This document shows positions 54,250-64,000 of a DNA stretch of 64,000 nucleotides, piece by piece; the stretch's first letter is position 1; each line of letters starts with the position of its first letter. The position numbers and the translations under genes are program-made. Source of the stretch: Ligula intestinalis (Eukaryota > Platyhelminthes > Cestoda > Diphyllobothriidea > Diphyllobothriidae); NCBI GenBank assembly GCA_036362985.1, contig JAYGXS010000005.1, positions 48,635,106-48,699,105 of the forward strand, read 5' to 3'. The notes under the pieces were generated by a model that was given only the letters and a program-made list of their open reading frames with translations, did no database searches and was not told the DNA's origin.

Positions 54250-57200
54250 GCTCAGACAAGCAAATGTGCCATCCCAGTGATTAAATTATTTGTTTTCGAC
54301 TGAATGCTCATCAGTTTCAACACACATTGCAAGAGTACTTCTACAGTCTCGACTGCCAGATATCATTAAACAGAAATGGCGTTAACAGATAGCATATAAC
54401 AGATAGTTTTGCAGAAGAGTGGCTTTTGTGTTGTGCGAGAACTGGGTTGGTGGAATATTTGATTCTCCGACTCGAGAATAAGACGTTCAAGATCCCAAGA
54501 CTATGACTTTGCCAATTCATAAGTTAATGATGCGACAGATCGACCCAGTTGACAAAGATTTGGAAATAGGGAACTTGAAGGGTTAGAAATCGTTGGGTTT
54601 TCAAGCTGGCTTAGACTGCTTCCTCCCGACAACGTGCTGTTCCGTGTAGGTTTATCGGTATTCCTCGTTTTGCGGCTTGCACCATGAACGTATTTTGAAT
54701 TCGGGAGCCCATGCTACTCATAAGTCCTAGGTACTTTAACATCAAATATCTTAAAAACGCAAGTAGTTTGTATCCAGTCCGCAGCGAAATACGTTACGTG
54801 ATAAAAAAGTCACGAAATAAAGTATAAATAGTATGGAAAAAGGTTGGGTAGAACCTGGAAGACGAACGATATTTAAAAATAATGAACTTTTCTGTTTCTG
54901 TAAAAAATCCTGATATGCCTCGCTGGGGTGTATTCAAAAGTCAGCGCACGTGCTTAAAGACAATGCACCGAGAAAGATCTCAATGGAGGAGATGAGTTTG
55001 GTTGAGCCAATACCTTGGACACAATATTTAATGGATGAAAAGGGAAGTGTTTACTAAAATGTTCGCCGAATTTGCGATTTGACTCAAAAACCCGAAGTCA
55101 ATAGCCGTAAAAAGGAACTATGCTAGAGTGAGTTCCCCTAGTGACCAGATCAAGCGAGAGATGACCGTAGCTTTGTCCATTACAAAAGGCTGGTTTTCTT
55201 GCGTGGAAAACTGCAGGTCTACTGTAACTGGTCTTATGCATATTTCATTAACGTGTATCATTATGCAATCGTTATGCGATTTCGGGATTATTCTGATTTG
55301 ATGTGTTTTTTAACCTTTGTTTACTCAGAAACAAAAATGCTCCATTCTACTTTCTTTACTCGCTCAATTTCTGCTCGGTAGTTAGAGTTTGGTAAAACAA
55401 ATTATGGGTTAAAGTTAATCGTATTGTTGGAATTCAATGAAAGGGTCTGAGGGTGCGTGAAGACTGCCTTACTCGAAGGGCTTGAATTTACAACGACGGC
55501 TGTTGTTTTGTATCCATTTTTGGCTTTAAAACTGTAAACGGTTTACCTAATATTAGTTCTAAAATACGTTTTTATAGATAAAAAACATAGACTAACAATT
55601 TCATTGATGAGTGAAATTTAATGCAAATCTCAATTAATCAACTTGCACAGAAACTTTCGACCACTAGGTTAAACCCCTTCCTGGGTATCTGGATCTTTTC
55701 CGAATTCAAATACCTTTATTGATCCCAGAAAAAAAATGTTCGTTCCCCAATCTGATATCTTGATATTTTTTATCAAAAAATTTTTTTCTTCATTCAAAAG
55801 CAGCAAAATTCCATACTGCTACTTTTTCTTACGTACTGGGAGCCACGTTTACAATCATGTACCAACTTTTAATTCTTTACCAATATAAATATTTGTGAAA
55901 GATATGTGATAGTCCCCATTTGTAAAGTTATTTTCCAGAGTCACTCATCATACTTGCACAATGTTACCCACCGTAGCAAATCAGTGCACAATCATTTCAT
56001 ATCTTCACCTTAAAGTTAACCTTCAGTTATTTCCTTTTTATACTCCCGGCTCTTTTAAATAAGGGAGCAGGTGTTTAAATCTCAAGCACTGTAAAAAATT
56101 TATGAACTGGAAGTTGGAAAACGTATGCCAAACGCCCCAAACGTAGGCAGGTCGCGAACATTAGTCTTATATTTTTTTACAATCTCCTGTTTTGAAATGA
56201 GATAATAAATTGGCTATAGCCATAGAAACAGTCCCTTTCTGGGAAACAAAAAATATAACCATTCGGAATTTTCGTGCATCTTTTCTGAAGGAATTTGTCA
56301 AGCAGAACGAAGAGCAATTCAAATCAGCCACAAGAAATATCAATTTCTCCAAACCAGCCTCGCAATGACAGACAATGATGCCAAGCATTGGCTTGCCAAG
56401 CAACGCTAGTCCTAAGAGCCCAACGTTGATAAACCATAAATGTTTGCCCGAACTGTTTCTACCCTTCCTAAGCAAGCGTTTTTCAACTTGCCAGAACCCG
56501 AGTACCCATATGCGGCATCTTAGTTAGCCTGACTGCCAAAAACGTAGGTGTAGACAAGCTCTCCTGTACCAAGTCGGTTGTTTACTTCAATCCTATTTTT
56601 CAACCTTGAAGTCAGCCCACAGGTGCCACATGGCTGACCTTGGTAAACGATCTCCCTTAGTCGCCGTTAGAGTGCGTAAACGAGTGCGTTGTTTCAGGCG
56701 CCCTTTCTCATGGGGTATTTAAGAAAAAAACGCGTGCAGCAACTAGCTTGCCTTACCCGTAGCTGACTCCGATACACGTAAACTTCCTCATTTCTTGAAA
56801 TTTGCCATCTATTTTTATTATTAATGCAGGAATCTACTTTTAGATTATTTGCTAAGCCACTTAATAGCTAGTGTGGAGAATTCGTATTAAAATACATTAG
56901 AATTTATCTTCGTCTGCAAGAAAACCTCGAGACAAACCAACCGTGGGATTTAGCGTGAACCATAATTCATAGTTTTTCAGAAACGCCTTTTTTCAATAGC
57001 TGTGACCCTTTGTTTCATTAATCAATGTTTATTGCAAGCGTTTAGTTCCCTTTTCATGCTCTCATGCTTGGAGTTACTATAGAAACAAAACCGGCATACT
57101 CATGTAGTAGTAAGCCTATAATTTTTCGTACAAATGTAAACGCAGAGCACCTGTGCAATGCTATCCTGGCGTTGCACAACTTACATACAATGAACATACC

Positions 57201-58790
57201 TTGATATGTATCTCGTAGTTTCATGAGGCGTTGCTTGAAAGAACCACCTAAGGCTAATGAAATATTTGACTTTTGATTAGCAAATGCGATAACTGCAATT
57301 GCCTGGCACGCACCGCAATAGAAAATACTACTTACGTTTTGATCATATATTACATTTGGAAATTTGTGAAAAAGTAGCGGTCTCGGTGAGAGTCGAACCC
57401 AGAAGAGCAGGGACAATAATTGACTAAAGACAGCGATAACAATATTTTTATGGATTCACACTTATGCCCTGCGCATTATCTATATTAATACTGAGTTTTC
57501 ACGTGCGTGAAATCAACTCTTCTAAAGAAATACTCAAGTGAATTTTTTTACCATGTAACAAAATAACGTCCCCTTTTTATATTTTTCTGACATAAAGTGA
57601 TTACTTAGGTATAAAGGTGTGCATTACTTAGTTTTAGTCAAGATATTTCTTACTTTGACGTGTGCTTGGGAGTGTAAAAGAACGTGCCAGTGGCACGTAT
57701 GTAAATTTATATTCCCCTAGGCTTAATCCTTTTATGCTTCATATTTACCACAATATCTAGATAAGATTTTAAGTCAGATGGGAGCATTAATAAAAATTCC
57801 GCTAGTGCACAACTTATAAAGTCCAACAAATATCCTTCTTTCAATAGCGCAAACCTGCCTTAAACCGGAATATACTTTGCTTTGAAAAAGAAATTTGCGG
57901 AAAGCCTAAGGTGAAAAAATTGAATTCGGGTTATTTCATGGATTTTTTCAACAAAAACTTGGAAACCAAAAGTACGGTTTATTTTTATCTTAGATTAACG
58001 GGGTATTGGTTAAAATAGCTATTGAACAACATAAGTAGGATTGTAGTCCAGACTACACATTCGGGAAAAATTTATTCTTAAGGGCTCTCTAACGATCTTT
58101 TGGTCTTGTTTTCTTATTTAGACATAAGTATAGGATTAACTACAGTTAGAAATAGAAAAAACCTAAGAAATCTGAGCAAACGCTGATTATTTACTATGAG
58201 CCCGAACTAAACTGTTGACATAAATTATAACTTACTGTTTAATTTTGATTTTCCAAGCATTTACTGTGCCATGCGTTGGACTTTCTCGTCTATGGTGAAG
58301 AGAATATTATTTTCAATCAACGAACGCCATTATGCAGAGAGCATCGATAGCAAAGACAAAGAAGACTGTAAAGTCTCTTTCTCGCGTATAGGCCGTCATA
58401 AGTCAGTCATACCCAACACTACATGTTCCCCCCCTCAATGCTCGAACGCGCTTATGGAATAAAGAATGGTTTTATACATTAGGTTAGGTCATTCCTTGTT
58501 TTTAGCCATACGGGAACATACTAACAAGCATGATTAGATGCGAGAAGGCAAGCCATTCTACGGCATCCAGAATCATATGAAATCGGAGCAGCATCTTTGA
58601 AGGTCTCCTTAGTTTTCCGAAGGCCAGGTTTTATAGGACATGTGGTGCAGTCTTGCGTTTTCACGCAATCCAAGAAATAAGCAATATAAGTGTGCATTTT
58701 AGTAGGAAGTTTGTAGAAATTGCCGAGCTAAGACAAACAATTCACGTAACATATACATATTTTGTATGATTTTTTACTTTTATTCATGCA
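54250..58790. other. Intergenic AT-rich sequence without recognised feature
   Basis: About 4.5 kb with no retroelement motif, hammerhead core or convincing phase-matched exon. Minus-strand frames of 102 and 120 codons (56475-56167 and 57416-57054) lack motifs and start context. It probably separates the two micro-exon-type genes and would hold the promoter region of gene 2. Confidence 0.4.
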
Positions 58791-58814
58791 CCTTCCGGGT
58801 TATTTCTATTTTAG

Positions 58815-58870
58815 GCAGTATGGAAATAGTTGCGTTGACAGTCATTCTACTTGCCTTGCTCACTTCCACA
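58815..58870 (+). CDS. Gene 2, first coding exon: signal peptide
   Basis: TTTCTATTTTAG precedes GCAGT-ATG, so the exon starts at a splice acceptor five bases before the start codon. That suggests either a 5' UTR intron or spliced-leader trans-splicing, which flatworms use (inference). The 17 codons 58820-58870 encode MEIVALTVILLALLTST, a textbook secretory signal with a hydrophobic core and a small-residue end. The donor is the consensus GTAAGT, phase 0. The protein is predicted to be secreted. Confidence 0.6.
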
Positions 58871-59679
58871 GTAAGTGGGATCTTTTGCATGACATTTGAA
58901 AATGTATACCGTAACTAAATTCCGTGGTTTTTATATCCTTTTATGCAGATTAAAGTCAAATGTATTAATGTATAAATTGCTACGAAAGCGAACGCTTTCA
59001 TCAAAAGGATTTCGAGTTTTTATCGGCGATTGACTTAGGTTTTTTCATCACATAACACAACCTTGGCATTGTTTACACAGTTTTTTTCACTTAAAGACTA
59101 TTTTCTGTGTGCAGTTTCGTTTGGGATAGTTGTTTAAGTCTTCGACAGAAATGTAAGAAGGGGAACTTTAAGCTATTGTAAAACATCCCTACTGAACATT
59201 TGATGAAGAATATTTCCCACCTGTGCTTAAAAAGAGGGCGTTACTTAAAAACTACACCAGAACGTCTCATTAGCTCCGTCTATATGGAAACCAGAATGGG
59301 ACGCTCCGGTGTAATCTGAATTTCGTAATCGTACAAACTTTAGAATATTGTAGGTGGTCATGGTTTTCGACTGAATATCTCTCATTTTGCCAACGCAGAC
59401 TATTAGTATAGGATCTTCGGAGTATGAAATATAACAAGGCAATTAAAATGGTCTTCTTAGGAAGTAGTCGCAGCAAAAACCTTGCCAAGTTCAGCGATGA
59501 CATAGGGCAGTCCATATACGTCTTGCCAGGCACGTCTTCGTTTTAGGCGGTAGGAATGGATGCACGAACTGCCTGGGCCAGAGCAATATATGCGTACATT
59601 ATTAATGCGCTACAACACCTTAGGTCGTTCAAAGATTTGTCTAAAAATCCTGAAGATTGAGCTGTAAGTCACAACGTTA

Positions 59680-60515
59680 AAGGTTGCGCCATTTCGAATA
59701 TACTTGGATGGTATCTGAAACACAGTGTGCACAGGGTTTTGCCGTAAAATTTAAACGCCTTGAAATAATCGATGAATGCGTTGAGTGTGCGCTGATTCGT
59801 TGCGTTAGCAATGACCATCTGGCCCTTCGGTGTTGACATAGGATGATATGGTGGCATATCTGTTCCCCGAGTGGCGACATGCTTTGGCTAAATTTAGTCT
59901 CAGCACCGAATATGGATTGGGCAAATCGTGGCATTTTTTGATGGATCGGGGGCGTGTGAACCATGACTCAAGTAATTATCGGCTCACTCTATTTTGATCC
60001 CTTGCGTGAATTTTGGCCGCAGTAAATTTGAATGCGTGGCCGGGTCTCGTCGGATGAGCCATAACTTGAGAATCAGCATCAGTTCGCCGCAATGCTGCCG
60101 CGTGTTCGGCAATTCATGTTTTGAGAAGTCTGCCACTTTCTCCAACATTGATGCTTTTCCCGCAACTGCACCACTTCCTGTAGACCACTTCAGATGTTTC
60201 TTTCCGTGGCAGTGGGTCTTTCGGTGCTGAAACTAAATTTGGCCAAAGCACGTCGCCATTCGGGAAACAGACAGGCCACCACATCATCCTATGCCAACAA
60301 TGCAGGTCCAGTTATTCATTGCTGACGCAGCGAATCAGCGCAAACTCAAGGCATTTATCGATGTATTCTGTACATTTAACTTTTACGGCAAAGCATTGTG
60401 CACAAACAAACTGTTTCTGCTACTTTTCTGTGAGCATGCCTCTGATGATTAATCCGCGATGGATTTGAAAACTTCAGGCGCATGAACCTATTGTCCCAGC
60501 GATCGACTCGTCATT
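59680..60515. mobile_element. Inverted-arm hammerhead element, copy 2
   Basis: The right arm (60235-60515) and the complement of the left arm (59900-59690) share CGCCAxTCGGGxAACAG, ACATAGGATGAT in complement, ACGAATCAGCGCAxACTCAA and TTTTACGGCAAAxC. The spacer (59900-60230) matches the spacer of the 12.7-kb copy (GAATATGGATxGGGxAAATCG, GTGTGAACCATGACTCAAG). The left arm stops before the ribozyme region; the right arm keeps it. It lies in intron 1 of gene 2. Confidence 0.6.
60438..60480 (+). ncRNA. Hammerhead-like motif (right arm)
   Basis: CTGATGA (60442-60448), stem II AATCC/GGATT, GAA (60467-60469), then AAC-TTC-AGGC. The boxes are intact but stem III is unpaired, so activity is doubtful. 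The tail CCTATTGTCCCAGCGATCG is shared with other copies. Confidence 0.5.
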
Positions 60516-61331
60516 TATTGCTCAATTGCTTTCAGGGAATCACATGTTCACTTGTATTAGTACGTGGACAAAATTTGAAACATGGGGAAAGGTGGGTAGA
60601 ATGTAAAAAATCGAAACTCAAATGTACCAGGGGAAATTTGCTAAAGGACTGCCTCATCGACATTTGACTTTGTAAATGGGCACCTGGTTGTTCTTTCTAT
60701 GACCTTGAAAAAACGGTTAATCGATGGCAGTTTCATCCGATTAGAAACGAAACACAAACTATTTATAAGGTACCATCACCTTCTTCAGATAAACGCATGC
60801 GCTAATATCAGGTAGGATATCGCATCTAAGAAGAGTACGTTAAATAGGTCTGTGCAATGCAGACCAGTGGTAAAAGGGGTTGTATGGGGCACATCAGGGC
60901 GAAGGAAAATAAAATCAAAACTAACTGAGCTTAAATCAAAACTGATAAAAGTTAATAATAAACTATGAGGAAGTAAGTTTTCAGTTATCCATAATAAAAT
61001 GCGGTCTTGATTATAAGGAATCTTTACCAGCACCTGGCTTTGCTTCAAAAAGAAAGCCAGAAGCTGCCGTCCAAACTTTTTCAGAATCAAGCGGGTTTTT
61101 CTTAATTGGTTATAACCAGTAGCACAGATGATCTGGTGCAGAAAAAAGTGACTGTAAATGAATCCACCAAACTTTTTTCAGGGTTACATATTCAAACCTA
61201 TTCTACAAAACAGGCCTGTTAGATGAAGCTGAAGCGTGTTACGCATACATGCACCGAAGCTTAAGAAAGTAAAGTGTAGACTATGCACTTAAAGTCTAGC
61301 GTTTAACTTACGTTCGTATTCTCTTCCCTAG

Positions 61332-61363
61332 ACATATTCCGAAGACGTTACAATTGCTGATCC
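61332..61363 (+). CDS. Gene 2, 32-nt second exon
   Basis: The acceptor is TATTCTCTTCCCTAG and the donor GTAAGA. Entered in phase 0 from the leader exon, it encodes TYSEDVTIAD and leaves in phase 2 (CC + next base). It thereby converts the reading to the phase used by every exon of gene 1. The acidic mature N-terminus resembles the style of the 978 exon. No third exon could be identified before the window ends. Confidence 0.5.
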
Positions 61364-61369
61364 GTAAGA

Positions 61370-62170
61370 AATTTTCACTATTTTTTGACACTGTTGTACA
61401 GAGGTTGCTAATTGTGAACTATTTATTTACTGTTCAGGCCGAAAAGTTTTGTTACGAAACTTAGGCTGACAGAGTGCTAAACCACTAAATACAAGCACCT
61501 ACGAAGATGCAGACAAATATATTAAGTCAAACGCACTACGCATTTCCTTGCGGCATGTACAAAAGCAAACCGAAAATTTTCTATAAAACTGCAGAGAATC
61601 TATGAAAAATAAGCTCATTTACAGAAGGGGAACATGCCATGTATACCAAAGCAAGATGTTTGCTGTATGAATGATTTTTTTAAATGCTATGAAGTATGTA
61701 TGCCATTATTTTCTAGCAAAACGAAGACATGTTGGAGAAAAAAGAAGGGTGTTAATCAAATGCATGTTAACAGCCAAAGTTTCAGGAAGGTTTGTTTGTA
61801 TAAAGATAATGTGTAAGTTGAATGAATACGTTTCACGCTTCCGAGAACCGAAGACACTGAGGGAAAAAGAAAAGAGGCCCGTACCTGAACTTGCCCTCTA
61901 CCAAAGCCGCAAGCTGACAAGCTTATTTGTTTAGAGCATACTTCCTTGATGTATTGACTTCAGTAATTTCAAGGAGTAAATCAGCTCGTTTTTTCATAAC
62001 TCTTTGAGAATTCATGTGTGCAACCATATGTTTTCGGCAATTCATCAGCGGGCCAGTACAATGCAAGGACACAAATGGTCAGTCATAGTTAGTTTAGTTC
62101 TTAAATGTTTCGCGGGGTAAGGGGGAGGGGATGGGGGTTTAATTAGTCATCTTGGTGTTCCCTCGTCTCA
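61370..62170. other. Intron of gene 2, no further exon identified
   Basis: Several AG/GT pairs occur, for example around 61926-61966, but none gives a phase-2 exon of suitable length with both sites good. AT-rich, with no element ends recognised. Confidence 0.35.
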
Positions 62171-62179
62171 CGCATGCGG

Positions 62180-63220
62180 GTTCTAGCCTGTTGGTGGCGT
62201 TGAATCCGACAAGCAGGGAAGAAGGGGGGAGGAAAAGCTATTCTCAGTGTTGTCGAGCGTAGTTGGTGGGGGCGTCTCTCCTGGCGACACGGTATTTACG
62301 GCGGTAGTAGGCCAGGGTACACAGACTGCGGCCGCTAGTGTCTTTTGAAAGCAGAGAGGGGGCTTTGTTAAACGGATTGCCACTGCATCGGCTGTGGCGA
62401 GCACCCGTTCGCGCAGGCCTTTAGAATAGTGTGTCGGAGTCCGGTATATGACTTTAAGGGCTCTCTCGCGTCAACTTGGTGGTTTGTATCGATCAAGTGT
62501 GAGAGAATTGAATTTGAGATCGATTGATTTTCTCCTCTGCCATGCCAGGCTGGTATATGCACGCGTATCGTCTTTTCCAGGCGTTGCGTTGTTCTGCCAA
62601 TATAGTCTGCCCCACAGGAGCAGGTGAATGAATTAATGCACATGGATGTGACTTGCAACGGTAGTTGGTCTTTACCCCCATCCGTAAAAGTGGGGAGTTG
62701 GTGAAGAATACGCGTAGGTTTGCAGCTGGTAAGGCACTTCTGACTGCTGCCCTTAGACGTCGCCTTACGAGTTCGCTTGCTGCGTCTCCTAGAAAAGGCA
62801 GTCTTATGAATAAATCTTTCTTTTCTGCCGTTGCAATGGCAGCCTTTGTGACACGCTCCTTGATGTTTCGGAGGATGAACCTTTCGGTGTATCCATTTTC
62901 GCGGAGTGTGTTTTGTAGCTGTTGCAATTCTGCTTCCACTGTTTCAGGCGAGCAAATGCGTCGTATTCTGGCTGCTAGTCTTTGGACTATGTTTCATTTG
63001 AGATTAAGAGGGACGAAACTGTGAAATTTAATGCATTGCCCCGGTTAGGCTTTCTTTCTGAATATCTGGCGTTGTATTGCACCATCATCTTGTCTGTGTA
63101 AAAGGACGTCTTAGAAAGCGAGTTCATTGTTCGCCTCCATTTCCGCAGTAAATTGTAGTGCTGTGTGGGCACTTTGTTCGTAGTTTGTTGCAAGTTCACA
63201 AGTTCTCTGGCCAAAATATT
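62180..63220 (-). pseudogene. Penelope-like element remnant of a second subfamily
   Basis: On the minus strand, pieces in order: an RT-end region near 63100 with FLRRPFTQT-type and FHSFVP-type words in broken frames, then QLQNTLRENGYTERFILRNI and IATAEKKDLFIRLPFLGDAA (62939-62780), then the GIY-YIG core CINSFTCSCGADYIGRTTQR (about 62640-62580) and the following block LSHLIDTNHQVD (near 62480). The CSCGxxYIGRTxQRL form differs from the CQNCxARYVGET form at 27 kb, which indicates a separate PLE lineage. Frameshifted and inactive. Confidence 0.8.
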
Positions 63221-63229
63221 ATGTCTGTC

Positions 63230-64000
63230 GCATGTGTGCGTTCCGATGAACGTACATTGCGCACGCTGTTGTCTGGGAGATAAGTTTGTTTTTGTTTTAT
63301 TCGCAATCTCATTTATTTGCGGAAAAAGGAGTCATTTTCCAAGGTCAGGGTCTGGAAGTTGTCAATCACCCTAGAGCATCTGATTTTGGGCAAGGTGCCA
63401 TCAAAGTGCAGTACTCTCCCCTATGAGTAAGCGAAATCACGCAGGTGAAGATGAACTACAGCAAACGAACAACATTCCGTTCTTGAGAAGCAAATGTAGG
63501 AAGTGGCATTCATTACACAGCAAACTGCCAAAACTGGCGATTTAGGCATTAATACTAGTCTTAGGAAAGAGTTAAGAATATGTGGATCTGCTATTTTTAT
63601 TCTCGATGTTGAGATTACGTCTGGGCATAATATTTACAGAAGGTTGCCAAACTCATGTAATCATATGATTTTTAAAAGTAACTCTCTCTTACTCAAACGC
63701 AGCCCAAGTTGTGGCCCCCAAAGTCTTACAGCAATAAAGAAATGATCGTTCTTCACAATAGGGCATATTATGATTTCTGAAGGAATATGACGTTTCATAG
63801 AAACACCGGCTTTTTTAACGAAGTGGAAATTCCGAAAAAGTGAAAATCGGGCGTAATAGGTAAACTCAAATTTTACCTGTAGAGGAAACCCGTTTATGCA
63901 AAACCACTGAGTAAATAAAGCAGCACAAGTAAACTTCCGTTGGAAAATAATCGTTTTGTCAAGTTTTCGAATAAATATGCTTCCATATTACGTGCAATAT
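63230..64000. other. Window end without recognised feature
   Basis: Short open frames without motifs. This part lies inside or beyond gene 2, where further small exons would be expected, but none met the phase and splice-site criteria used here. Confidence 0.35.

Overview
The window reads as nuclear DNA of a repeat-rich eukaryote. There are no operons, ribosome-binding sites or long host ORFs. Most long reading frames belong to retroelements: Penelope-like elements (PLEs) with GIY-YIG endonuclease domains, RTE-like and other non-LTR reverse transcriptases, a Tc1/mariner element, tRNA-derived SINEs and a MITE-like family. Between them lie very small, in-phase exons. PLEs with hammerhead-ribozyme-like ends, RTE tails and host genes made of tiny symmetric exons together suggest a parasitic flatworm (tapeworm or fluke). 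That assignment is inference, because no host gene was matched by name.

Host genes. From about 0.98 kb to 40.7 kb on the + strand I find a series of short exons (39, 60, 81, 42, 57, 60, 60, 60, 60, 51, 60, 60, 60, 51, 69 and 60 nt, plus a few weaker candidates). Nearly all have an AG acceptor and a recognisable GT donor, usually GTAAG or GTGAGT. Every one is a multiple of three, and every one is open when introns interrupt codons after the second base. They splice into one uninterrupted frame. Each encodes roughly one short amphipathic helix plus a polar or Gly/Pro turn. The layout matches the micro-exon genes (MEGs) known from schistosomes. Two terminal exons are possible, at 41.16 kb and 45.78 kb. 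A second gene starts at 58.82 kb with a 17-residue signal-peptide exon, followed at 61.33 kb by a 32-nt exon that changes the frame from phase 0 to phase 2.

Mobile elements. 0-10 kb: a MITE-like copy (2.5-3.0 kb), PLE remnants (4.4-5.1 and 9.7-10.4 kb) and an RTE remnant (7.2-8.55 kb). 10.8-12.3 kb: a mariner-like element with terminal inverted repeats and a TA duplication. 12.7-19 kb: inverted-repeat elements, SINEs and solo hammerhead repeats. 22.3-23.3 kb: a head-to-head hammerhead pair and a second MITE-like copy. 26.3-30.0 kb: a nearly intact PLE between 0.73-kb inverted arms, each carrying a hammerhead-like motif. 31.3-32.0 kb: a second RTE tail. 34 and 42 kb: two copies of an unidentified repeat. 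43.6-44.8 kb: a PLE remnant with inverted flanks. 46.8 kb: a perfect 23-bp hairpin around a hammerhead-like sequence. 49-54 kb: a non-LTR fragment and two PLE remnants, one with a nested insertion. 59.7-60.5 kb: a second copy of the 12.7-kb inverted element. 62.2-63.2 kb: a remnant of a different PLE subfamily.

The two layers meet because the host introns are built from these elements. At least one hammerhead repeat (885-922) ends in a pyrimidine run directly upstream of a host 3' splice site. All gene models come from reading the sequence by eye. RNA evidence and homology searches were not available.
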